From: an uncultured Clostridia bacterium | Lineage (GTDB): Bacteria > Bacillota > Clostridia > Oscillospirales > Oscillospiraceae | Assembly: GCA_946405655.1 (NCBI GenBank) | Contig: CAMJHX010000001.1 | Span: 1-28,602, forward strand | Length of the DNA: 28,602 nucleotides | Reading direction: 5' to 3' | Shown: in pieces, positions 16,167 through 23,127 of the stretch | Layout of the letters: every line of letters starts with the position of its first letter | Numbering within the stretch: position 1 is the stretch's first letter | Notes under the pieces: generated by a model | Database searches by the model: none | Told to the model about the DNA's origin: nothing | What the model saw: the letters and a program-made list of their open reading frames with translations, nothing else | Made by a program: the position numbers and the translations under genes

Positions 16167-17627
16167 ATGAAGCTCAAAGAACTCCTGCGCGAGACCGCTG
16201 TGCTTTCCTGCACCGCGGACCCGGAGCTTGAGATCCGGGGCGTCAGCTTCAATTCCCGCACGACGCAGCCCGGCGACCTCTTCGTCGCCGTCAAGGGCTA
16301 TGAGTCCGACGGGCACCGCTTCATCCCCATGGCGCTCGAGAAAGGCGCCGTCGCCGTCCTCTGCGAGGACGTGCCGGAAGGGGAGGGGCCTTACATTCAA
16401 ACGAAGGACAGCCGTCTGGCGCTCGCCGAGGTCAGCTGCGTCTGGTTCGGTCATCCGTCCCGGGAGCTGACCATGATCGGCGTCACCGGCACGAACGGCA
16501 AGACCACCGTCACCACGCTCTTAAAGCATGTGCTCGAGCAGACGCTCGGCGCGAAGGTCGGTCTCATCGGCACGAACGCCAACCTCATCGGCGATGAAGT
16601 GCTCCACACCGACCGCACCACGCCCGACGCCTATTCCCTGCAGGAGCTGCTGCGCCGCATGGCGGACGCGGGCTGCACCCACGTCGTCATGGAGGTCTCC
16701 TCCCACGCGCTGTATCTCGACCGCGTGGCGGGTATTCATTTCGCCGTCGGCGTCTTCACGAACCTCACGCAGGATCATCTCGATTTCCACAAGACCATGG
16801 AGGCCTATGCCGAGGCGAAATCGATCCTCTTCACGCGCTGTGACCACGGCGTCATGAATCTGGATGATTCCTGGATGCCGTTTCTGCGCGAGCGCGCGTC
16901 CTGCCCGGTCAAAACCGTCTCCACGCAGGACAATCACGCCGATTTCGTCGCCAAGGACATCCGCCTCACGGCGGAGGGCGTGCGCTTCATGCTCGTCTCC
17001 GAGCAGGGGCTGCACCGCGTCACGCTCGGCATCCCCGGGCTCTTCTCCGTGTATAATGCACTGAGCGTGCTCGCCGCGGCTGCTGCCGTCGGCATCTCCC
17101 CGGACGCCTGCGTCGAAGCGCTCGCCACGGCCGATAGCGTCAAGGGCCGCGCCGAGCTCGTCCCGACCGACGGAGATTATTCGATCCTGATCGACTACGC
17201 CGTCACGCCCGATGCGGTGGAGAATATCCTGAACACCGTTCGCGCCTTCACGAAGGGCAGACTGGTCTTCCTCTTCGGCTGCGGCGGCGACCGCGACCGG
17301 CTCAAGCGCCCGATCATGGGCCGCATCGCCGGCGAGAAGGCGGACTTCGTCATCGTCACGAGCGATAACCCCCGCACCGAGGACCCGATGGCGATCATCA
17401 ATGAGATCCTGCCCGGGCTCAAAAAGACGCACACCTCCTATGTCGTCAAGCCCGACCGGCGCGACGCGATTCGCTATGCCATTGAAAACCACCGCTCCGG
17501 CGATGTGATCATCCTCTGCGGCAAGGGCCACGAGGATTATCAGATCATCGGTCATGAAAAAATCCACATGGATGAACGCGAGATCGTCGCGGAAATCCTG
17601 GCCAAGAGGAAGGAACAGCAGATATGA
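16167..17627 (+). CDS. murE: UDP-MurNAc-tripeptide synthetase, meso-DAP adding (MurE)
   Basis: 486-residue cytoplasmic Mur ligase that adds the third stem-peptide residue to UDP-MurNAc-Ala-Glu, using ATP. N-terminal UDP-binding domain, P-loop GTNGKTT (108-114), central ATPase domain including the region with the carbamylated lysine (YAEAKSILF), and C-terminal domain with DNPRTEDP starting at D400. The DNPR signature is the established determinant of meso-diaminopimelate (rather than lysine) specificity, so the organism should have DAP-type peptidoglycan. AGGAGG (16152-16157) is 9 bp upstream. It overlaps mraY by 4 bp (ATGA). MurF, usually next, is absent. Confidence 0.97.
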   Translation: MKLKELLRETAVLSCTADPELEIRGVSFNSRTTQPGDLFVAVKGYESDGHRFIPMALEKGAVAVLCEDVPEGEGPYIQTKDSRLALAEVSCVWFGHPSRELTMIGVTGTNGKTTVTTLLKHVLEQTLGAKVGLIGTNANLIGDEVLHTDRTTPDAYSLQELLRRMADAGCTHVVMEVSSHALYLDRVAGIHFAVGVFTNLTQDHLDFHKTMEAYAEAKSILFTRCDHGVMNLDDSWMPFLRERASCPVKTVSTQDNHADFVAKDIRLTAEGVRFMLVSEQGLHRVTLGIPGLFSVYNALSVLAAAAAVGISPDACVEALATADSVKGRAELVPTDGDYSILIDYAVTPDAVENILNTVRAFTKGRLVFLFGCGGDRDRLKRPIMGRIAGEKADFVIVTSDNPRTEDPMAIINEILPGLKKTHTSYVVKPDRRDAIRYAIENHRSGDVIILCGKGHEDYQIIGHEKIHMDEREIVAEILAKRKEQQI

Positions 17628-18631
17628 CACTCAGATTGATTCTCGCCTTTATCATCGGATTTCTGGCGTCGAGCCTGATCGGTGTCTTTCTCGTTCCGTA
17701 TCTGCGCCGCATCAAGGCGGGGCAGAGCATCCGCGAGGACGGCCCCAAGTGGCACATGTCCAAATCCGGCACGCCCACGATGGGCGGCATCATGTTCATC
17801 GCCGCCGTCGCGATCGTCTGCCTCACGGTGGGCTTCCATTCCATGCTTGAGGGCTATTACGGGCATATCTTCTGCCTCGTTTTCGCGCTCGTCTTCGGCG
17901 CGATCGGCTTTCTCGATGACTACGAAAAGCTCAAGAAGAAGCAGAACCTCGGCCTGCGCGCGTGGCAGAAGTTCCTGCTGCAGCTGATCGCCGCCATGGT
18001 CTTCATCTACCTCATGCGCTCCTTCGGCTATGTCACGAGCGATGTCTACATCCCGTTTTTCAACGTTTCGTTCCACCTCGGCGACGTGCTCTATACGATC
18101 CTCGCCGCCTTTGTCATCACCGGCACGGTCAACGCCGTGAACCTCACCGACGGCATCGACGGCCTCGCCGCCGGCACGAGCATTCCTGTCTGCGTCTTCT
18201 TCGTCGCCGTCACGTTCCTGTGGCAGCGCGGCGATATCTCCGTCGGCGTCTTTGCGTCCGGTCTCGCGGGCGGTCTGCTGGGCTTTTTGCTCTATAACTT
18301 CAACCCCGCCAAGATCTTCATGGGCGACACCGGCTCGCTCTTCCTCGGCGGCGCCATCGCTGCCATGGCCTTTGCCTATGACATGCCGCTGATCCTCGTC
18401 ACGCTCGGCATCATGTACATCATCGAGACGCTCTCCGATATCATTCAGGTCGGCTATTTCAAGCTCACGCACGGCAAGCGCGTGTTCAAGATGGCCCCGT
18501 TCCACCACCATCTCGAGATGGGCGGCTGGCTCGGCAAGAAGTGGAAGGAGAAGGAAATCTTCACCCTCTTCGTTTCGGTCACGATCGTGTTCGCAATCAT
18601 CAGCTTTATCGGCGTCTATCACCGCTTCTGA
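17624..18631 (+). CDS. mraY: Phospho-N-acetylmuramoyl-pentapeptide transferase (MraY)
   Basis: 335-residue polytopic membrane enzyme that transfers phospho-MurNAc-pentapeptide to undecaprenyl phosphate, making lipid I. About ten transmembrane helices. Catalytic features: acidic pair D98-D99 in GFLDDYEK, NLTDGIDG (173-180) with D176 and D179, FMGDTGS with D235, and the HHH box at 293-295 in APFHHHLEMGGW. The N-terminal substrate loop contains PKWHMSKSGTPTMGG. The start overlaps the murE stop (ATGA) with GAGGAAGGA (17606-17614) upstream. MurD, which in most Firmicute clusters follows mraY, is missing; the next gene is ftsW. Confidence 0.97.
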   Translation: MTLRLILAFIIGFLASSLIGVFLVPYLRRIKAGQSIREDGPKWHMSKSGTPTMGGIMFIAAVAIVCLTVGFHSMLEGYYGHIFCLVFALVFGAIGFLDDYEKLKKKQNLGLRAWQKFLLQLIAAMVFIYLMRSFGYVTSDVYIPFFNVSFHLGDVLYTILAAFVITGTVNAVNLTDGIDGLAAGTSIPVCVFFVAVTFLWQRGDISVGVFASGLAGGLLGFLLYNFNPAKIFMGDTGSLFLGGAIAAMAFAYDMPLILVTLGIMYIIETLSDIIQVGYFKLTHGKRVFKMAPFHHHLEMGGWLGKKWKEKEIFTLFVSVTIVFAIISFIGVYHRF

Positions 18632-18654
18632 TTCTCCATCAAGAAAGGATCCAC

Positions 18655-19851
18655 ATGCCTACGAGAAAACGCTCCTCCGGCTCCTTCGGGATGCAGCTGA
18701 AAAACCTCATACCCGGCTGGCAGGCAGCGTCCAGACTGCGCGGCGGCTTTGATATCACGCTGCTCATGCTCGTGCTGATCCTTCTGAGTCTGGGCCTGCT
18801 GATGGTGCTCTCCTCGAGTTATCCGCGCGCCTATTCTCAGGCGCTCGCCTCCGAGAGCGGCAGCGCGCTGGATTACTTCAACCACCAGCTCATGTTCGCC
18901 ATCGCGGGCGTCGTCATCATGTATGCCGCGTCCTGGGTGCCCATGTCGTTCTATCGCCAGTCCAACCGCCTGGTCTACGGCTTTGCGGCGGTCATGCTCC
19001 TGCTCGTGCTCGTTATGGGTACGGCGGAGAACAACGCCCGCCGCTGGATCTCGCTCGGCCCGCTTTCGTTCCAGCCGTCCGAGATCACGAAGCTCGCCAT
19101 CATTCTCGTCTTTGCCGATCTCATCGCGAAATACCGCGCCCGCATGGAGACGATCCAGTATGGCGTCATTCCCTTCGCCATCGCGCTCGGAATCCCGATC
19201 GTGCTGCTCTTTTTTGAGCCGCACATCTCCTGCATCCTCATCATTTCGCTCATCGGCCTCACGATGATGGTCATCGGCGGCATGCCGCGGCGCTATTTCT
19301 TCATCGGTCTCGGCATTGTCGCGGCGCTCGGCACGCTCGCGTTTTTCGTCTCCACGCATGTGCACGTGCGCATTCTCGCGTGGCTCTTCCCCTCGCAGTA
19401 TGCCGATGACGATATCACCTATCAGGTGCGCGAATCGCTCATGGCCATCGGCTCCGGCGGCCTCACCGGTCTCGGGCCGGGGGAGGGCAGACAGAAATAT
19501 CTCTATCTCCCCGAGAGCCACAACGACTATATCTTCTCCATCGTCTGCGAGGAGCTCGGTCTCATCGGCGCGGCGGCGATCATCCTCCTGCTCGCGCTCA
19601 TGCTCCTGCGCTGCACGCAGATCACCCTGCATACGCAGGATCGCTTCAGCTTTCTCGTCGCTGCGGGCATCACGGCGCATTTCGGCCTGCAGACGCTTCT
19701 CAACATCGCCGTCGTCACAAATTCTCTGCCCTGCACCGGCGTGTCGCTGCCGTTTTTCAGCTATGGCGGCACGGCGCTTTTGATGCAGCTGCTTGAAATG
19801 GGCATTCTGCTCAGCATCTCGCGCGAAGCGCCGCTCACTCGCGCAGGCTAG
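18655..19851 (+). CDS. ftsW: SEDS peptidoglycan polymerase FtsW (FtsW/SpoVE type)
   Basis: 398-residue polytopic membrane protein of the SEDS family, the lipid II glycosyltransferase that works with its cognate class B PBP. Ten or so hydrophobic segments follow a basic cytoplasmic tail of ~40 residues. Diagnostic stretches: NARRWISLGPLSFQPSEITK, GLGPGEGRQKYLYLPESHND, EELGLIGA, and LPFFSYGGTALL near the C-terminus. D291 in SHNDYIF corresponds to the essential Asp reported for FtsW/RodA. The ATG at 18655 has AAAGGA (18644-18649); an in-frame ATG at 18541 lies within mraY and was rejected. It could be SpoVE if the organism sporulates; the context with ftsL, PBP and ftsZ supports the division role. 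Confidence 0.93.
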   Translation: MPTRKRSSGSFGMQLKNLIPGWQAASRLRGGFDITLLMLVLILLSLGLLMVLSSSYPRAYSQALASESGSALDYFNHQLMFAIAGVVIMYAASWVPMSFYRQSNRLVYGFAAVMLLLVLVMGTAENNARRWISLGPLSFQPSEITKLAIILVFADLIAKYRARMETIQYGVIPFAIALGIPIVLLFFEPHISCILIISLIGLTMMVIGGMPRRYFFIGLGIVAALGTLAFFVSTHVHVRILAWLFPSQYADDDITYQVRESLMAIGSGGLTGLGPGEGRQKYLYLPESHNDYIFSIVCEELGLIGAAAIILLLALMLLRCTQITLHTQDRFSFLVAAGITAHFGLQTLLNIAVVTNSLPCTGVSLPFFSYGGTALLMQLLEMGILLSISREAPLTRAG

Positions 19852-19864
19852 AAAGGTCATCACT

Positions 19865-20995
19865 ATGAAAGTTTTGTTCGCCTGCGGCGGAACCGCCGGG
19901 CATATCAACCCCGCCATTGCCGTCGCGCAGCGCCTGCAGGCGCTCGATCCGAATACCGAGGTGCTCTTCGTCGGCACGCCGGACCGCATGGAGTCCGAGC
20001 TCGTTCCGCGCGCGGGCTATGCGTTCGAGTCCGTCAAGGTCTCGAGCTTCTCCCGCAGTCTCAGCGCCTCCGGACTCAAGCACAACATTTCCGCCGCGAA
20101 GGACGCCCTCACGGCGACGCACGCGGCAAAAAAGATCGTCCGTGCCTTTCAGCCGGATATCGCCGTCGGCACCGGCGGCTATGTCTGCTATCCTGTTTTG
20201 AAGGCCGCGGCGCAGCTCAATGTCCCGACGCTCGTGCATGAATCCAACGCCGTCCCCGGCCTCACGACGAAGATGCTTCTGCCCGATGTGGACCGCATCC
20301 TCGTCGGCTTTGAGGAGAGCCGCCTGCATTACGGCGACCCGACGCGCGTTTTCGTCACCGGCACGCCCGTGCGCACCGGCTTTTCCGACTGCACCAAGGA
20401 CGAGGCGAAGAGAAAGCTCGGCCTTCCGGTCGATCAGCCGCTGGTCGTCTCCCTCTGGGGCTCCCTCGGCGCGCGCATCATGAACGAGAAGATCACCGAC
20501 ATGATCGCCCTCGCCGGAGAGCATCCCGGCTTCCGCCTCATCCATTCCGCCGGCAAGTCCGGTTATGATGCGGTCGCAAAGAAGCTGCAGGAGACCTGCG
20601 CTTTTGATCTCCCGGCCTCCGGCTATGACGTCCGCCCCTATATCTATGATATGCCGCTCGTCATGGCGGCGGCGGATCTGGTGCTCTGCCGCGCGGGCGC
20701 GTCCACGCTCGCGGAGCTGACCTATCTCGGCAAGCCCGCGATCCTCGTGCCAAGCCCTTATGTCACGAACAATCATCAGGAGAAAAACGCCCGCGTCCTT
20801 GAGCATGCCGGCGGCGCGAAGGTGCTGCTCGAGCCCGAGCTCACCGGGCAGGATCTGCTCGACGCCATCCGCGCGCTGCTCTCGGACCCCGCTTTGCTCG
20901 ACAGCATGGCGGAGAACATGAAATCCTGCGGTGTCCCGGACGCCACCGAGCGCATCGCCGATATCGTTCTGGAGATGATCCGGGTCTATCGATGA
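19865..20995 (+). CDS. murG: UDP-GlcNAc:lipid I N-acetylglucosaminyltransferase (MurG)
   Basis: 376-residue GT-B glycosyltransferase on the inner face of the membrane, converting lipid I to lipid II. N-terminal glycine-rich loop CGGTAGHINPA (7-17), second loop GTGGYVCYP, HESNAVPG, then the C-terminal nucleotide-sugar site with SLWGSLGAR (in place of the more common GGSxGA) and the end motif SPYVTNNHQEKNAR, RAGASTLAEL. GAAAGG (19851-19856) overlaps the ftsW stop region and is 8 bp from the chosen ATG at 19865; an upstream in-frame ATG at 19793 is inside ftsW. The stop is followed directly by a terminator. Confidence 0.96.
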   Translation: MKVLFACGGTAGHINPAIAVAQRLQALDPNTEVLFVGTPDRMESELVPRAGYAFESVKVSSFSRSLSASGLKHNISAAKDALTATHAAKKIVRAFQPDIAVGTGGYVCYPVLKAAAQLNVPTLVHESNAVPGLTTKMLLPDVDRILVGFEESRLHYGDPTRVFVTGTPVRTGFSDCTKDEAKRKLGLPVDQPLVVSLWGSLGARIMNEKITDMIALAGEHPGFRLIHSAGKSGYDAVAKKLQETCAFDLPASGYDVRPYIYDMPLVMAAADLVLCRAGASTLAELTYLGKPAILVPSPYVTNNHQEKNARVLEHAGGAKVLLEPELTGQDLLDAIRALLSDPALLDSMAENMKSCGVPDATERIADIVLEMIRVYR

Positions 20996-21007
20996 ACCGA
21001 AAAAACC

Positions 21008-21056
21008 TCTCTCCGCATAGCATGAACCGAGTTTTCATGATGCGGAGGGATTTTTT
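21008..21056 (+). terminator. Terminator between murG and murA2, with embedded ribosome binding site
   Basis: Outer stem of 11 bp (21008-21018 with 21040-21050, two wobble pairs or fewer), 2-nt bulge, inner 6-bp stem CATGAA (21021-21026) / TTCATG (21034-21039), then six T (21051-21056) that abut the murA2 ATG at 21057. The 3' arm contains GGAGGG (21044-21049), the only ribosome binding site for murA2, so the same hairpin could both attenuate transcription and block translation. Confidence 0.82.
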
Positions 21057-22319
21057 ATGACGATCTGGCGTGTGACGGGCGGGCGGCGGCTTTCGGGCGA
21101 GCTTCCGGTGCAGGGGTCGAAAAATGCGGTGCTGCCCATTCTGGCGGCGTCCATCCTCGCCCCGTGCGAGACGCTGCTCACCGGCGTGCCGGATCTGAGG
21201 GATGTGCGCATTACGCTGAGGATCCTGCGTCACCTCGGCTGCGCCGTCACACGCGAGGGGGATCATATTTGGATCGACTCCCGCCCGCTGCATGGCTTTG
21301 AGATTCCGCACAGCCTCATGCGCGAGCTGCGCTCGAGCGTCATCTTCCTCGGCGCGATCCTCGCGCGCTGCGGTCAGGCGCGGCTGAGCCTCCCCGGGGG
21401 GTGTGAGCTCGGCCCGCGCCCGGTCGATCTGCATCTCGACGCTCTGCGCGCCCTCGGCGCGGCGGTTGCGGAGCAGGGGGGAGACATTATCTGCCGGGGG
21501 ACGGATCTGCGCGGCGCGCGCGTCATTCTCCCGATCCCCAGCGTCGGCGCCACGGAGAACGCCATGCTCGCCGCCTGCGCCGCGCGCGGCGTCACGGTCA
21601 TCTCCAACGCCGCGCGCGAGCCGGAGATCGTCGATCTGCAGAAGTATCTCCGTGCGCTCGGCGCGCAGATTTCCGGCGCCGGCAGCGCGGAGATCCGCGT
21701 GGAGGGCTTCGCGCCGAAGCCGTTTGTGCGCCATCAGATCCTCCCGGACCGCATCGCCGCGTCCACGCTTTTGTGCGCCTGCGCCGCCGCGGGCGGGGAA
21801 ATTACGCTCACAAATGTATTTCCTTCGCATTTTTTAACGGTTCTGGACTCGCTTTCTGAAGCGGGATGTGATATAATAACAAAATCAGGCACGGTAACGC
21901 TCCGGTCGGACGCGCATTTGATCGCGCCGAGACCCATCGTCACGCGGCCGTATCCCGGCTTTCCGACGGATGCGCAGCCGCCGCTCATGGCGGCCTGTCT
22001 CAAAGCGCGCGGGACGACGGTGTTCACCGAAACGATCTTTTCCAACCGCTATCGCCATGCGCTCGAGCTGCGCCGCCTCGGCGCGGATGTGAGCATCGAG
22101 GGCCGCGTGGCCTTCATCTCCGGCGTCGAGCGCCTGACTGCCGCCCCGCTCACGGCGGGCGATCTCAGAGGCGGCGCCGCGATGATCGTCGCCGCGCTGT
22201 CCGCCGAGGGGACGACCGAGATCTTCGATGAGGAGCACATCTCCCGCGGCTATGACCGGCTGGATCGGCAGCTCGCCGCGCTCGGCGCGGAAATCGCCTG
22301 CGATCGTGTATCAAACTGA
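21057..22319 (+). CDS. murA: UDP-N-acetylglucosamine 1-carboxyvinyltransferase (MurA, copy 2)
   Basis: 420-residue second MurA. It keeps catalytic Lys22 (QGSKNAVLP), the fosfomycin-target Cys116 in LPGGCELGPRPVD, PYPGFPTDAQPP with the catalytic Asp, DLRGGAAM and the RGYD end, so it should be active. The two copies are clearly diverged by eye throughout, consistent with the two ancient MurA lineages of low-GC Gram-positives. Its place between murG and divIB is where murB often lies in Bacilli. The ribosome binding site is inside the preceding terminator. An AT-rich patch near 21815-21890 contrasts with the GC-rich rest and contains an extended -10 promoter. Confidence 0.94.
   Translation: MTIWRVTGGRRLSGELPVQGSKNAVLPILAASILAPCETLLTGVPDLRDVRITLRILRHLGCAVTREGDHIWIDSRPLHGFEIPHSLMRELRSSVIFLGAILARCGQARLSLPGGCELGPRPVDLHLDALRALGAAVAEQGGDIICRGTDLRGARVILPIPSVGATENAMLAACAARGVTVISNAAREPEIVDLQKYLRALGAQISGAGSAEIRVEGFAPKPFVRHQILPDRIAASTLLCACAAAGGEITLTNVFPSHFLTVLDSLSEAGCDIITKSGTVTLRSDAHLIAPRPIVTRPYPGFPTDAQPPLMAACLKARGTTVFTETIFSNRYRHALELRRLGADVSIEGRVAFISGVERLTAAPLTAGDLRGGAAMIVAALSAEGTTEIFDEEHISRGYDRLDRQLAALGAEIACDRVSN
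21869..21877 (+). promoter_or_regulatory. Extended -10 internal promoter inside murA2
   Basis: TGaTATAAT, identical to the element before the PBP gene, lies in an AT-rich patch within murA2, 460 bp before divIB. No good -35 box. It could supply divIB and ftsZ. Confidence 0.4.
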
Positions 22320-22337
22320 TTGAGATTGGAGACCAAT

Positions 22338-23090
22338 ATGAAAACAGCCTCAAAGGGAACCAAAGAGATGGAGTTTCGCCGAAGGCACGGCGGGCTCTGG
22401 ATCTTCCTCGGGGTCATCGTTCTGATCCTGCTGGCGATGAGCATCTTCTTCACCGTCACGGACATCGAGGTCGAGGGCAATGCCCGCTATACGGACGAGG
22501 AGATCATCCTCGCCTCCGGGCTCGAAAAGGGCGAGAACCTCTTTTTCATCAACCGCTATGACGCGGCAAGCCGCATTTTCAAAAAGCTTCCCTATGTCAA
22601 TGACGTGATGGTCACGCGCGAGCTCCCGAGCCGCGTCGTCATCTCCATCACGGAGAGCAGCGCCATGGGATATGTCACGCTCGAGAATGACTACTGGGTC
22701 ATCGACCAGAACTGCAAGCTCCTCAAGAAGATCGATCAGACCGAGCTCAAGAGCCTCATCCGCATCGACGGGCTCGTTCCCGTGGAGCCGGAGGAGGGCT
22801 CGATCATGACCGTCGCGGAGGAGGACGGCGCGAAGCTCCGCTTCCTATCAGAGATCCTGAACCAGCTTCTCAAGCGCGGCCTCTGGACGGACGTCACGAT
22901 CATCGACATGAGCGACGTTACGAATCCCGCCTTCGCCTATCTCAGCCGCTTCACGGTTCGCGTGGGGGAGGACGCCGATCTCGATTATAAGTTCGGCCTC
23001 CTGCAGAGCGCGGTCGAGCAGCTCGCCGAGCACGACGCCGGCACGCTCGATCTCTCCATCGATCAGCAGGTGCATTTCAGCCCCGGTTAA
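22338..23090 (+). CDS. divIB: Cell division protein DivIB/FtsQ
   Basis: 250-residue single-pass membrane protein of the divisome. Short basic cytoplasmic tail, transmembrane helix at ~19-40 (LWIFLGVIVLILLAMSIFF), then a POTRA domain at ~40-110 that starts VTDIEVEGNARYTDEEI and ends with LPSRVVISITES, then the beta domain to the end. It forms a complex with FtsL and DivIC. ATG 22338 is chosen because GGAG (22328-22331) is 6 bp upstream; a TTG at 22320 would add six residues and overlap the site. The stop is 35 bp from the first ftsZ start. Confidence 0.92.
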   Translation: MKTASKGTKEMEFRRRHGGLWIFLGVIVLILLAMSIFFTVTDIEVEGNARYTDEEIILASGLEKGENLFFINRYDAASRIFKKLPYVNDVMVTRELPSRVVISITESSAMGYVTLENDYWVIDQNCKLLKKIDQTELKSLIRIDGLVPVEPEEGSIMTVAEEDGAKLRFLSEILNQLLKRGLWTDVTIIDMSDVTNPAFAYLSRFTVRVGEDADLDYKFGLLQSAVEQLAEHDAGTLDLSIDQQVHFSPG

Positions 23091-23098
23091 AAATTGTA

Positions 23099-23127
23099 TT
23101 GACCTTGAAGGGAATTTGATATAAAAT
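23099..23127 (+). promoter_or_regulatory. Promoter overlapping the upstream ftsZ start
   Basis: TTGACC (23099-23104), 17 bp, TAAAAT (23122-23127); an overlapping extended -10, TGaTATAAA, is at 23117-23125. Transcripts from here would begin near 23134, after the first ATG (23126), and could be translated only from the internal start at 23405. Confidence 0.6.

Noticed and set aside
13805..16294. An 829-codon open frame on the minus strand opposite the PBP gene
   Set aside because: It is a mirror of a GC3-rich gene, with low-complexity Arg/Asp/His/Ala-rich translation and no motif; the plus strand encodes a complete PBP.
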